Of a stretch of 13,245 nucleotides of DNA, positions 1-7,235 are shown piece after piece. Made by a program: the position numbers and the translations under genes. The notes beneath the pieces were generated by a model. It had not been told where the DNA came from, searched no databases, and worked only from the letters and a program-made list of their open reading frames with translations. Within the stretch, counting starts at the first letter, position 1. Each line of letters opens with the position of its first letter. Origin of the DNA: Gemmataceae bacterium (GTDB lineage: Bacteria; Planctomycetota; Planctomycetia; Gemmatales; Gemmataceae); NCBI GenBank assembly GCA_026418875.1, contig JAOAAM010000561.1, positions 1-13,245 on the forward strand. Reading direction: 5' to 3'.

Positions 1-51
1 TTCACGCGGCGATTTCAGTTCCGGTGCCCGGGAGAAAAACTGGCGGAGCAT
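1..51 (-). CDS. map: Methionine aminopeptidase type I, N-terminal fragment (partial)
   Basis: An ATG at 51 opens a frame that runs off the left edge of the window, giving 17 codons: MLRQFFSRAPELKSPRE. The LKSPRE ending resembles the start of type I methionine aminopeptidases, which typically read (I/L)KSPREIE.MR.AG. These metalloenzymes remove the initiator methionine from new proteins. The gene begins 5 nt after the adk stop, and secY-adk-map is the usual order in bacterial spc clusters. A weak AAGGA lies about 12 nt upstream. The metal-binding residues are outside the window, so the call rests on the short N-terminus plus synteny. Confidence 0.72.
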   Translation of the reverse strand, partial: MLRQFFSRAPELKSPRE

Positions 52-56
52 GGCAG

Positions 57-617
57 TCAGGCGTCCTTCGGCAGGAGCAGGGAAGCGATGCGGACATAGA
101 CGTGCTCGATGGGCGCGTCGGCCCGGATCAGATGAACGAGCTGTCGATGCTGATAATAGCGGACCAAATCGTCGGCGGTCTGATGGAAGGCGACGAGGCG
201 TTGTCGCACTGTGTCTTCCGAATCGTCCGCGCGCTGCCGGGAAAGCAAGCGGCGGATGACCAGGGCATCGTCGATGTCGAAGACGACAACGGCATGCAAA
301 GGCAAACCCAATTCGACGAGAAGGGCGTCCAAGGCCCGGGCTTGGGCGACATTCCGCGGGTAGCCGTCGAGGACAAAGTCGCGAGGGGCATCGGGTCGGC
401 GCAAGCGCTCGGCGACGAGGTCGTTGACGAGGTCGTCGGGGACGAGTCGGCCGGAGTCCATGAATGGTTTGGCTTTCAACCCGACTTCGGTGCCTTCTCG
501 AACCGCCTCGCGCAAGATGTCGCCGGTGCCGATGCAGATCAAGCCGAGCCGTTCACGCAACAATCGGGCTTGCGTGCCTTTACCACTGCCCGGGGGTCCG
601 ATGAAGACGACACGCAT
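57..617 (-). CDS. adk: Adenylate kinase, short form
   Basis: This cytosolic enzyme catalyses ATP + AMP = 2 ADP. The 186-residue protein begins MRVVFIGPPGSGKGTQA, with the P-loop at residues 7-15. It has the AMP-site TGDILR at 31-36 and GYPRN at 85-89. The segment RQRADDSEDTVRQRL (about 128-141) corresponds to the short lid of AMK proteins. The roughly 30-residue LID insertion with its zinc-binding cysteines, found in long forms, is absent. The ATG at 617 is right because the P-loop begins almost at once; no strong Shine-Dalgarno precedes it. It sits 105 nt after secY and 5 nt before map, as in many bacteria, and is probably cotranscribed. Confidence 0.96.
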   Translation of the reverse strand: MRVVFIGPPGSGKGTQARLLRERLGLICIGTGDILREAVREGTEVGLKAKPFMDSGRLVPDDLVNDLVAERLRRPDAPRDFVLDGYPRNVAQARALDALLVELGLPLHAVVVFDIDDALVIRRLLSRQRADDSEDTVRQRLVAFHQTADDLVRYYQHRQLVHLIRADAPIEHVYVRIASLLLPKDA

Positions 618-673
618 AAACAGGCCGCCCGTATGCCCTGCGGAGTGTCATTTTGGCCCGGGAGCGTGAAACC

Positions 674-688
674 GGGCGGCTCCCGCCC
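674..688 (-). other. Small GC hairpin between secY and adk
   Basis: GGGCGG (674-679) and CCGCCC (683-688) form a perfect 6-bp stem around a 3-nt loop. Overlapping GGGAGC/GCTCCC segments offer an alternative pairing. It lies in the 105-nt secY-adk gap, about 56 nt before the adk start. No T-run follows on the minus strand, so an intrinsic terminator is unlikely. It may be an mRNA stability or processing element, or only a product of high GC. Confidence 0.35.
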
Positions 689-722
689 AGGCCGTTACTA
701 CCTGTTACAGCATTCCCTTCGG

Positions 723-2099
723 TCAATCGTCTGTCAACCCCGGGTAGTTGCGCATCACCAAGTGGCTGTTGATCTTCTGCACCAGGTCCAGGGCCACACT
801 CACGACGATCAGCAGTCCCGTCCCGCCGTAGAATCCGGCGATCAGCGGGTCGATGTTCATTTCGGAGGAGATGATGTTGGGGATGATGGCGATAACGGCC
901 AGGAAGGCTGCGCCGATGTAGGTAATCCGCATCATCACTTTTTCGAGGTAGTCTGCCGTGCTCTTGCCGGGACGGTAACCCGGAATGAAGCTGCCGTGAT
1001 CCTTCAAGTTGTTGGCCATTTCCTTCGGGTTGAAGATGATCGCCGTCCAGAAATAGCAGAAGAAATAGATCATGGCGACGTAGATGACCAGGTAGAGCCA
1101 ACCTTCCCGTTGGAACGCGGCGGCAAGGCCTTGAGCCCAGGTGTAGTGGTTCGCCAGCGAGGTCAGGATCATCCTTGGGATCATCAACAAACTACCTGCG
1201 AAGATCACGGGCATGACGTTGGCCGTGTTGACTTTCAACGGCAAGTAATTTCGGGTGCCGCCATAGACCCGTCGGCCGCGGACGTGCTTAGCCGATTGCA
1301 TCGGGATGCGGCGTTGCGCCTTGGTCATGGCGATAACGCCGACCACGACCGCGATGAACATGAGGATGAGGACGAGCAGTTTTTCAAAGCCGATGTCGCT
1401 CGCGCTGGTGCCGCCCCCGAGGACGAAGAGCGATTCCTTGAGTTTGCCATCGCTGTCGAGCAAGAGCATCCGCGTGGCGGCGGGGATGCGGCCGACGATG
1501 CCCGCCATGATGATGAGGCTGATGCCGTTTCCGATCCCGTATTCGTCGATCTGTTCACCGAGCCACATCAAGAAGATGGTGCCGGCGGTCATCGTGATCA
1601 CGGCCGTGATCGAGTAGAACCAGAGATTGAACCCTTCGTCGAAGCCGGGAGTCGCCAAATTCCAGCCGTCGCGCTCCACCAGCGTCTTGACGACCCAACC
1701 TGCTTGGAACAGGCATATCGGGACGGTGGCGTAACGGGTGTACTCGTTGATTTTCTTCCGTCCGCTCTCGCCTTCCTTTTGCAGTTTTTCCAAGGGGGGA
1801 TAAAAGCTCGCGAGCAGTTGGAAGATGATCGACGCGGAGATGTAGGGCATGATGCCCAAGGCAATGATACTGGACTGGGACAGGTTGCCGCCGGAGAACA
1901 TGGCAACGAAGCCGAGCACCTGCCCGAAGCCGGTCCCTTGGGCAGACTCCATCTTCCGCGCCAGTTCTTCCTGATTGATGAACGGCACGGGGATGTAGTA
2001 ACCGATCCGATAGACCGACAAGAGGATCAAAGTGATCACGATCTTGCGGGTCAGTTCGGGGATTTTGAAGATAGCGAGGAAACGCTGCATGTGCGCCAT
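723..2099 (-). CDS. secY: Protein translocase subunit SecY
   Basis: SecY is the ten-helix inner-membrane channel of the Sec translocon, working with SecE, SecG, SecA and ribosomes. The 458-residue product has the expected hydrophobic segments. The N-terminal IFKIPELTRKI precedes TM1. SASIIFQLL and EGESGRKKINEYTRY lie near residues 90-120, GIGNGISLIIMAGI in the middle, and the C5 loop has KHVRGRRVYGG followed by LPLKVNTANVMPVIFA. The ATG at 2099 gives MAHMQRF. The fourth codon, ATG at 2090, is a realistic alternative: GGAAG stands 9 nt before it but abuts the first ATG, and MQRFLAIFKIPEL matches family starts better. The gene follows rplO by 78 nt, the standard spc order. The length is slightly above the usual 430-450. 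Confidence 0.98.
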   Translation of the reverse strand: MAHMQRFLAIFKIPELTRKIVITLILLSVYRIGYYIPVPFINQEELARKMESAQGTGFGQVLGFVAMFSGGNLSQSSIIALGIMPYISASIIFQLLASFYPPLEKLQKEGESGRKKINEYTRYATVPICLFQAGWVVKTLVERDGWNLATPGFDEGFNLWFYSITAVITMTAGTIFLMWLGEQIDEYGIGNGISLIIMAGIVGRIPAATRMLLLDSDGKLKESLFVLGGGTSASDIGFEKLLVLILMFIAVVVGVIAMTKAQRRIPMQSAKHVRGRRVYGGTRNYLPLKVNTANVMPVIFAGSLLMIPRMILTSLANHYTWAQGLAAAFQREGWLYLVIYVAMIYFFCYFWTAIIFNPKEMANNLKDHGSFIPGYRPGKSTADYLEKVMMRITYIGAAFLAVIAIIPNIISSEMNIDPLIAGFYGGTGLLIVVSVALDLVQKINSHLVMRNYPGLTDD

Positions 2100-2177
2100 C
2101 CTTCCGGCCGTGTTCGGCGGCTCACCGGCCGAGGCGATCTTGTCGAAGCTCCCTGGAAGCCGGCGGCCGGGGTCAGG

Positions 2178-2681
2178 TCAGGTTGCTGCCCGGCGGGGCT
2201 TCATTTTGTTGCGGACGGGCTTTTTCGGCCCGGGGATAATTTGCACCGTGCCGCCACGGGCTTGGATTTTCTCGGCGGCCGACTTGGAAACGTGATGCGC
2301 TGCCACTGTCAGCTGGCGTTGCAAGTCGCCGTGGCCGAGAATGCGAACCCCATCGGCAACGCCTTTGGCCAACCCCTTGGCCTTCAGGCTGGCAGGATCG
2401 ACGGTGTCGCCGTCCGCAAAGTGATCGTTCAAATCGCCGACGTTCACGACGTGATAGTGCCGCCGCCAAGAATTCTGGCTGAAGCCCCGCTTGGGCAGCC
2501 GTCGGAAGAGGGGCGTTTGACCGCCTTCGAAGAGCGGGCCGAACAGCTTGGCACCGGCACTGGAGTACTGCCCTTTGTGGCCGCGGCTGGCGGTTTTGCC
2601 ATGCCCACTGCCGATGCCCCGGCCAACTCGCTTTTTCGGTTTGCGTTTGTGGACGCCTTGATGGACTTGACTGAGGTCCAT
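2178..2681 (-). CDS. rplO: 50S ribosomal protein L15
   Basis: L15 (uL15) is a late-assembling large-subunit protein that contacts 23S rRNA. The 167-residue product begins MDLSQVHQGVHKRKPKKRVG and continues with the glycine- and basic-rich GRGIGSGHGKTASRGHKG typical of the family N-terminus. LFRRLPKRGFSQ lies at about 57-68. The C-terminal half carries the globular domain ending near ARGGTVQIIPG, followed by a basic tail. Its ATG shares one base with the rpsE stop (TAATG, 2679-2683), implying translational coupling. In most spc operons rpmD (L30) lies between these genes, but there is no room for it here. Confidence 0.97.
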   Translation of the reverse strand: MDLSQVHQGVHKRKPKKRVGRGIGSGHGKTASRGHKGQYSSAGAKLFGPLFEGGQTPLFRRLPKRGFSQNSWRRHYHVVNVGDLNDHFADGDTVDPASLKAKGLAKGVADGVRILGHGDLQRQLTVAAHHVSKSAAEKIQARGGTVQIIPGPKKPVRNKMKPRRAAT

Positions 2682-3190
2682 TACAGTTTCACTCCGCGCA
2701 GGGCCTCGACCTCCTGCTTAGTTCGCAGTTGGAGCAGCCCGTTGATGGTGGCCTTTACGAGGTTAATTGGGTTGGTCGAGCCGTGGGTTTTGCTCAGGAT
2801 GTTACGGATGCCGCAGGCTTGCAGCACTTCCCGGACGCCGGGGCCGGCCTTCACACCCGTGCCCGGACCGGCAGGCACCAAGATCACCCGGCTGGCACCG
2901 AATCGCCCCACGACGCGATGGGGGATGGTCTCGCCCCGGAGCGAGATTTTCTTCATGCGGCGAAGCGATTGCTCGCCATCCTTGAGGGCTTTCTCGACTG
3001 CGGGGGGAACTTCGTTGGCCTTGCCGTACCCCCACGCCACTTTGCCTTGCTCATCGCCGACGACGACCAAGGCGTTGAAGCTGAAGCGGCGACCGCCCTT
3101 CACCACCGCGGCACAGCGGCGGATCTTGACGACGAAATCCTTCAACTCCGATCGGGGCGAGTCGGCAGCATCTCGACGTTCACGAGCCAT
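2681..3190 (-). CDS. rpsE: 30S ribosomal protein S5
   Basis: S5 (uS5) sits near the mRNA entry channel and decoding centre and affects translational accuracy. The 169-residue product has the N-terminal double-strand-RNA-binding-like domain at about 15-80, with LKDFVVKIRRCAAVVKGGRR followed by FSFNALVVVGD and GYGKANEVPPA. The C-terminal domain includes VILVPAGPGTGVKAGPGVRE and GIRNILSKTHGSTNPINLVKA. The sequence is typical, with a short hydrophilic N-terminal extension. It starts 15 nt after the rplR stop and its stop overlaps the rplO start. The Shine-Dalgarno is weak (GTGAG 8 nt upstream). Confidence 0.98.
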   Translation of the reverse strand: MARERRDAADSPRSELKDFVVKIRRCAAVVKGGRRFSFNALVVVGDEQGKVAWGYGKANEVPPAVEKALKDGEQSLRRMKKISLRGETIPHRVVGRFGASRVILVPAGPGTGVKAGPGVREVLQACGIRNILSKTHGSTNPINLVKATINGLLQLRTKQEVEALRGVKL

Positions 3191-3205
3191 CGCGAATTCT
3201 CACGT

Positions 3206-3676
3206 TCACTTGGGTTTGGAGGCTTTGGGTTTCTTGTCGGTCTTGGCTTTTGCTTCCGGCTTGGCCGCCTCAGGCGGGGCCTCAGTTTTCGGCGCGGGTT
3301 GCTTGATGTTCTTCGGGTTGCAGCAGATCAGTCCGGCCTCGGTGGCGGCGACGGCGAGTGCCTGGACTCGCCCGTGGAAGCGGTACGGTCCGCGATCAAA
3401 TGCGGCTTGGGTGATGCCTTTGGCCTTGGCGGCTTCGGCGATTTTGCGGCCGACTAACTTGGCGGCTTCCACGTTTCCGCCGTAGCTCCCGTTCTTGCCC
3501 ACTGTGCTGGCGGCGGCGAGGGTGCGGCCGGTCTCGTCGTCGATCAACTGGGCGTAAATGTGCTTGGAGGAGCGGAAGACGCTCAGGCGGGGCCGCTCCG
3601 CGGTGCCGCGAATCTTTTTCCGAACGCGATGTTTGCGACGTTCACGCCGCACCAAGATCAATTTTTGCTGACTCAT
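3206..3676 (-). CDS. rplR: 50S ribosomal protein L18 with extended C-terminal tail
   Basis: L18 (uL18) binds 5S rRNA with L5 and docks it on the large subunit. The core, residues 1 to about 118, is ordinary: a basic N-terminus ([13 protein letters not shown]), [20 protein letters not shown], and [22 protein letters not shown]. Bacterial L18 normally ends near this last motif at about 120 residues. This protein continues for about 38 residues rich in Lys, Pro, Ala and Glu, ending KPKASKPK, so it totals 156 and should be disordered. The ATG at 3676 has only a weak ribosome site. Neighbours are rplF upstream, with a hairpin in the gap, and rpsE 15 nt downstream. Confidence 0.97.
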   Translation of the reverse strand: MSQQKLILVRRERRKHRVRKKIRGTAERPRLSVFRSSKHIYAQLIDDETGRTLAAASTVGKNGSYGGNVEAAKLVGRKIAEAAKAKGITQAAFDRGPYRFHGRVQALAVAATEAGLICCNPKNIKQPAPKTEAPPEAAKPEAKAKTDKKPKASKPK

Positions 3677-3695
3677 GGCCCGTATCCATCAACGA

Positions 3696-3720
3696 GGGTT
3701 GGCTGGAGACCAGCCCACCC
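3696..3720 (-). other. Hairpin in the rplF-rplR gap
   Basis: GGCTGG (3701-3706) pairs perfectly with CCAGCC (3710-3715) around a 3-nt loop. GGGT (3696-3699) pairs with ACCC (3717-3720) outside one T/C mismatch, making a compact stem of about 10 pairs. It lies 19 nt upstream of the rplR start. No T-run follows on the minus strand, so it is not a classical terminator. It may affect rplR translation or mRNA cleavage; its function is inferred only from position. Confidence 0.45.
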
Positions 3721-3742
3721 AGGATGAGCAATTATGTTCCGA

Positions 3743-4297
3743 TCAACCGCCACTGGCGAACGACTTGCCCTCTTTGCGACGCACCACTTCGTTCTCGTAG
3801 CGGACACCTTTCCCCTTGTAAGGTTCTGGCTTGCGGGCGGCCCGAAGCTCGGCAGCGAATTGCCCGACCTTCTGCTTGTCGGCCCCCCGGACGACGATCG
3901 TCGTCGGGTCCGGCAGGTCGGCGGTCACACCGTCGGGCGGCGTCAACACGATGTCGTTGGCGAAGCCCACCTTCAGAACAATGGCCTTGCCTTGCTTGGT
4001 GGCCTGATACCCGACACCTTCGATCTTCAGCCGCTTCTCGTACCCCTTGGTCACGCCCTCGATCATGTTTTTGATGATGTTGCGGGTCGTGCCGTGCAGG
4101 GACCGACTCAGCCGCTCGTCGTTGGGCCGCTCCACCTTGATCGACTTCGTGGCCTCATCGTGCGTGACCTTCATCAAAGGGTGGCAGTTCCATTCAAGCT
4201 TGGCACCCTTTGGCCCCTCGACGGTAATCTTGGCCCCCTCGACCTTCACCTTCACACCAGCGGGGTATACCACCGGTTGCTTACCGATACGGGACAT
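3743..4297 (-). CDS. rplF: 50S ribosomal protein L6
   Basis: L6 (uL6) lies at the base of the L7/L12 stalk near the factor-binding site. The 184-residue product begins MSRIGKQPVVYPAGVKVKVE and contains two tandem copies of the L6 fold. The second copy has RLKIEGVGYQATKQGKAIVLKVGF at about 90-113. The C-terminal signature PEPYKGKGVRYENEVVRRKEGK is present in full. The ATG at 4297 has GAGGT 7 nt upstream. It lies 69 nt downstream of rpsH and 66 nt upstream of rplR. Length is close to the family norm of about 178. Confidence 0.98.
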   Translation of the reverse strand: MSRIGKQPVVYPAGVKVKVEGAKITVEGPKGAKLEWNCHPLMKVTHDEATKSIKVERPNDERLSRSLHGTTRNIIKNMIEGVTKGYEKRLKIEGVGYQATKQGKAIVLKVGFANDIVLTPPDGVTADLPDPTTIVVRGADKQKVGQFAAELRAARKPEPYKGKGVRYENEVVRRKEGKSFASGG

Positions 4298-4366
4298 GAT
4301 GCCGACCTCTTATCTCCACACTCCCGGCCACGAACCGCAGGATGGATCCGCGTCCGAACTTTGTTA

Positions 4367-4813
4367 TCACCACACGTTGGCGATCACCTCGCCGCCCAAG
4401 TTCAGTTGGCGAGCGCGGCGGTCGCTCATGACTCCCTGGTTGGTGCTGATGATGGCGATCCCCATCCCGTCCAGAACTCGCTTCAATTCCGCACGACGTT
4501 TGTAAACCCGCAGCCCCGGCTTGCTCACTCGCTCGATTTGACGAATGACCCTCTCGCCCTCGGGGCCGTACTTCAAGTAAATCCGCAGCACGGCCTTCGG
4601 CTGGCTCAAATCGTCGGAAGGCGTGAAGACTTTCTGCCCCTCAGCATCGGTGGTGTAATGACCAACCTGATAGTCGAGGATGAACCCTTCATCGCGCAGC
4701 ACTTGAGCGATGCCGATCTTCAGCCGCGTGGCAGGCATTTCGACAGCGGGACGCTCGATGGCGTTGGCGTTGCGGATTCGGGTCAGCATGTCGGCGATCG
4801 GATCAGTCATCAT
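4367..4813 (-). CDS. rpsH: 30S ribosomal protein S8 with internal insertion
   Basis: S8 (uS8) binds the central domain of 16S rRNA and in E. coli represses the spc operon by binding its mRNA. The start [17 protein letters not shown] and the C-terminal [21 protein letters not shown] and GGEVIANVW are standard. At 148 residues it exceeds the usual 130-133. The excess maps to about residues 52-73, [20 protein letters not shown], a hydrophilic loop between two strands of the N-terminal domain. Adjacent ATG codons at 4813 and 4810 are equally plausible starts; the ribosome site is weak. Gaps are wide on both sides: 129 nt from rpsN and 69 nt to rplF. Confidence 0.97.
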   Translation of the reverse strand: MMTDPIADMLTRIRNANAIERPAVEMPATRLKIGIAQVLRDEGFILDYQVGHYTTDAEGQKVFTPSDDLSQPKAVLRIYLKYGPEGERVIRQIERVSKPGLRVYKRRAELKRVLDGMGIAIISTNQGVMSDRRARQLNLGGEVIANVW

Positions 4814-4942
4814 GGCGTCAGTCGCTCACTTTGCAATTCAATTCCCACTCAGGCTCGTCGGTGTGTTCGGTTGTTACGTCGGCTCGCTACCTCGGATTCA
4901 AGAGCACTCCGCCGGTGTTTCGGCCAAGTCGCTCCGAGGGCG

Positions 4943-5179
4943 TCACCACGAGGCTTTGCGAACCCCCGGGATGAGGCCATCGCTTGCCATGTTGCGGAAG
5001 CAGATGCGGCAAATGCCGAACTTGCGGTACACTGCCCGCGGCCGACCGCACAGGCGGCAGCGGAGCCGGATGCGGATCTTCTCGCGCGGCGGCATCTTGA
5101 CCTTTTCCGGGTCTTTCAGATGCGCCTCGAGCTTGGCCATCTGCTTGCGAAACTTCGCCTCTTTCGAGTTCGTGGACAT
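4943..5179 (-). CDS. rpsN: 30S ribosomal protein S14, zinc-binding type
   Basis: S14 (uS14) assembles late into the 30S head. The 78-residue protein contains [20 protein letters not shown], a CxxC...CxxC zinc site with cysteines at 41, 44, 57 and 60, and ends [10 protein letters not shown]. This is the C+ (type Z-like) form, as opposed to the cysteine-less 101-residue form. Classical type Z proteins have about 61 residues; here roughly 17 extra residues, largely charged, precede the conserved basic stretch. The ATG at 5179 has GAGAG 6 nt upstream. It lies between rplE and rpsH, its normal place. Confidence 0.97.
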   Translation of the reverse strand: MSTNSKEAKFRKQMAKLEAHLKDPEKVKMPPREKIRIRLRCRLCGRPRAVYRKFGICRICFRNMASDGLIPGVRKASW

Positions 5180-5240
5180 AACTGTCTCTCTTGGCCGACC
5201 GAGTCAATGCCCGGTGGGTGCTTATCGCCTCACGCTTGGT

Positions 5241-5780
5241 TCAATCGCGGAAGGGCATGCCGAATGCCCGGAGCAATTCGCGCGCTTCGTCGTCGCTATC
5301 GGTGCTGGTGACAATCGTGATGTCCATTCCCTGGGTGAACGAGACTTTGTCGGCGTCGACCTCGGGGAAGATCAATTGCTCGCTGACACCCATCGAGTAG
5401 TTTCCATGACCATCAAACGACTTCGGATTGATGCCACGGAAGTCGCGGATTCGAGGCAGGGCAACGTTGATGAGCCGGTCGAGGAACTCATACATCCGTT
5501 TGCCCCGAAGCGTGACTCGGCAGCCGATCTCGTTTCCCTTTCGCAGCTTGAACGAGCTGATCGCCTGGCGAGCACGGGTGACGACGGCTTTCTGACCAGC
5601 AATCATGGTCAATTGTTCGACCGCTTGTTCGATCCGGTTCTTGTCCTGAAGGGCCTTCCCCACCCCCATGTTCAGGACGATCTTCTTGAGCCGGGGCAGG
5701 CTCATGGGGTTGGTCCGTCCGAGCTTTTTCTTCAACTCGGGGACGATGTTTTTCTGATAGTGTTCGAGCAAGCGAGCCAT
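5241..5780 (-). CDS. rplE: 50S ribosomal protein L5
   Basis: L5 (uL5) binds 5S rRNA and contacts P-site tRNA and the small-subunit head. The 179-residue product has the typical opening [19 protein letters not shown]. It continues with [16 protein letters not shown], the [25 protein letters not shown] region at about 69-93, and [14 protein letters not shown] with MDITIVTS near the C-terminus. Length equals the family norm. The ATG at 5780 has AGGTA about 9 nt upstream. Neighbours are rplX 51 nt upstream and rpsN 61 nt downstream. Confidence 0.98.
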   Translation of the reverse strand: MARLLEHYQKNIVPELKKKLGRTNPMSLPRLKKIVLNMGVGKALQDKNRIEQAVEQLTMIAGQKAVVTRARQAISSFKLRKGNEIGCRVTLRGKRMYEFLDRLINVALPRIRDFRGINPKSFDGHGNYSMGVSEQLIFPEVDADKVSFTQGMDITIVTSTDSDDEARELLRAFGMPFRD

Positions 5781-5831
5781 GTCCGTTTACCTGCAATTCC
5801 GTCGGGGGCGGGCGTTGTCGATGTCTCGGCC

Positions 5832-6200
5832 TCAGGAGGAGGAACGAGCGTACTTGGGATCAGGCTTGCTGAGCAAACCCAAGCCGCTGCCACATTTTTT
5901 GCAGTACCGCTCTTTCGCTCCCTCGGCGGTGTACCGTTTGCCGATGCGGCGGCCTCGGCGGCACGTGGGGCAGTAAAGCAACACGTTGGAGGCGTCGATG
6001 GGCATCTCTTTCGACAGTCGGCCGCCCTGAGGATTCCGCCGGGACGGCTTCAGGTGCCGATACACCTTGTTGATGCCCTCGACGATGACCTTGTTCTTGT
6101 CCGGCAGGACGCGCAGCACTTTGCCCAACGTCGGCGATTGGGCATCGCCGGCGTCGTCACCGGTGAGAACTTCCACGATGTCATTCTTGCGCACGTGCAT
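5832..6200 (-). CDS. rplX: 50S ribosomal protein L24 with zinc-ribbon cysteines and KOW-loop insertion
   Basis: L24 (uL24) is an early assembly initiator at the tunnel exit. The KOW region starts MHVRKNDIVEVLTGDDAG. It then has about seven extra residues (DAQSPTL, roughly 19-25) before GKVLRVLPDKNKVIVEGIN, where most L24 proteins read G.(D/N)(K/R)GK.GKV. The C-terminal domain keeps two cysteine pairs, CPTC (77 and 80) and CKKC (100 and 103), consistent with a zinc ribbon found in many L24 proteins. The tail SKPDPKYARSSS is extra. Total length is 122 residues against about 105. The ATG at 6200 is preceded by AAGGGA at 9 nt. Confidence 0.97.
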   Translation of the reverse strand: MHVRKNDIVEVLTGDDAGDAQSPTLGKVLRVLPDKNKVIVEGINKVYRHLKPSRRNPQGGRLSKEMPIDASNVLLYCPTCRRGRRIGKRYTAEGAKERYCKKCGSGLGLLSKPDPKYARSSS

Positions 6201-6239
6201 GGGGATCGTTCCCTTGGGCGATTGTTCGCGGGTGGCGGC

Positions 6240-6608
6240 TCACACGACTTCGGAGGCCAAGTTGGTGATTTTCACGAAACCCTTTTCTCGCAACTCTCGG
6301 GCGACCGCGCCAAAAATGCGGGTGCCCCGGGGATTCTTCTCGGCGTCGATCAGGACACACGCATTTCGGTCGAAGCGAACATAGCTGCCATCCTTCCGGC
6401 GAGTCGCCCGTTTGGTGCGGACGACGACGCCCTTGACCACGTCGCCGGGTTTGACATCGCCACCGGGGATGGCTTTCTTAACACTGGCGACGATGATGTC
6501 TCCCAGCCCGGCATACCGACGTTTGCTGCCGCCCAGCACCTTGATGCACATGCATTCTTTGGCACCGGTGTTGTCGGCCACGTCGAGGTAGGTGTACATC
6601 TGAATCAT
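6240..6608 (-). CDS. rplN: 50S ribosomal protein L14
   Basis: L14 (uL14) forms part of intersubunit bridges and is the target of the silencing factor RsfS. The 122-residue sequence is close to canonical: [71 protein letters not shown], and [20 protein letters not shown]. Start ATG 6608 gives the expected MIQ and has AGGTG 7 nt upstream, which rules out the second ATG at 6599. It lies 41 nt after rpsQ, so the S10-type and spc-type gene groups run together without an obvious terminator. Confidence 0.99.
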   Translation of the reverse strand: MIQMYTYLDVADNTGAKECMCIKVLGGSKRRYAGLGDIIVASVKKAIPGGDVKPGDVVKGVVVRTKRATRRKDGSYVRFDRNACVLIDAEKNPRGTRIFGAVARELREKGFVKITNLASEVV

Positions 6609-6649
6609 GTCAATTCACCTGTCCGATGGTCGCCTCGAAATTCTTTGCG

Positions 6650-6958
6650 TCAAGCAGGGTTGGTCGATTCCGCGCGCGGGGCGGCTTTCACCACCCGCAC
6701 CAATCGCCAATTCTTGGTCTTCGACAGCGGTCGAGTTTCCATGATTTCCACGGTGTCGCCGGTGCGGGTTTCGTTGTTCTCGTCGTGGACATAGCAGACG
6801 GTTCGCCGCTTGATGTATTTGCCGTATCGTGGGTGTTTCACGAGACGAGAAACTTCGACGCGGCGCGTCTTGTTCATTTTGTCGCTGGTGACTTCGCCGA
6901 TGAGGGTACGGCGGGGTTTGCGTTTTGGGGTCGAGGGGGCGGGGGTGGGATCAGCCAC
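6650..6958 (-). CDS. rpsQ: 30S ribosomal protein S17
   Basis: S17 (uS17) is a primary 16S rRNA binder with an OB fold. The core [36 protein letters not shown] is followed by [31 protein letters not shown], a typical S17 motif set. At 102 residues it has a Pro/Lys N-terminal extension of about 15 residues and a short C-terminal tail. The start is GTG at 6958, overlapping the last 8 nt of rpmC. A strong AAGGAGG lies 6 nt upstream, so the start is well fixed. Confidence 0.97.
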   Translation of the reverse strand: MADPTPAPSTPKRKPRRTLIGEVTSDKMNKTRRVEVSRLVKHPRYGKYIKRRTVCYVHDENNETRTGDTVEIMETRPLSKTKNWRLVRVVKAAPRAESTNPA

Positions 6959-7193
6959 GGCGAGCCTCCTTCGCCTCGGCAGGCGTCTGGCGTTGCCGCT
7001 CCCGTTCGCGTTGGATCGTCAGGATGCGAGCGATGTCACGTTTCGCTTTGCGGATTTCGCTGGGGGTTTCCAGACGATCCGTTGCGGATTGGAAGCGCAG
7101 GTGGAACAAATTCTTCTCCAGTTCCTTCAAGCTGAGGGCCAATTGTTCGTCGCTGGCCCCGCGATACTCGTTAAGTTTCTCTTTCCGTTTCAT
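6951..7193 (-). CDS. rpmC: 50S ribosomal protein L29
   Basis: L29 (uL29) is a small helical-hairpin protein beside the tunnel exit, near the SRP and trigger-factor docking site. From ATG 7193 the 80-residue protein reads [20 protein letters not shown], then [39 protein letters not shown], a standard L29 pattern, followed by a charged tail. An in-frame ATG at 7205 would add MRWT, but GAGGTGG lies between the two ATGs and serves the second, whose product also matches the family start. The stop overlaps the rpsQ start by 8 nt, suggesting coupling. It follows rplP by 42 nt. Confidence 0.96.
   Translation of the reverse strand: MKRKEKLNEYRGASDEQLALSLKELEKNLFHLRFQSATDRLETPSEIRKAKRDIARILTIQRERERQRQTPAEAKEARRG
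6965..6971 (-). promoter_or_regulatory. Ribosome binding site for rpsQ
   Basis: AAGGAGG on the minus strand, 6 nt before the GTG at 6958. It is the best Shine-Dalgarno in the window, and it lies inside the 3' end of rpmC. It supports the GTG start and the 8-nt overlap. Confidence 0.85.
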
Positions 7194-7196
7194 GGT

Positions 7197-7203
7197 CCAC
7201 CTC
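7197..7203 (-). promoter_or_regulatory. Ribosome binding site deciding the rpmC start
   Basis: GAGGTGG on the minus strand; GAGGT ends 5 nt before the ATG at 7193. It overlaps codons of the longer frame that begins at ATG 7205, so it favours the shorter start. Confidence 0.75.
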
Positions 7204-7235
7204 ATCCGGTGCAGACGCCCCGGCTCACACCCGGG

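Noticed and set aside
24..3485. A 1153-codon open frame on the plus strand
   Set aside because: It runs antisense to adk, secY, rplO, rpsE and part of rplR, all clearly coding on the minus strand. Its product is a His/Asp/Arg-rich mixture with no recognisable domain. High GC and few TTA/CTA/TCA codons in the real genes explain the absence of stops.
3734..6794. Long plus-strand open frames (3734-5311 and 4710-6794)
   Set aside because: They are antisense to rplF, rpsH, rpsN, rplE, rplX and rplN and share the same low-information composition; no family motifs were seen.
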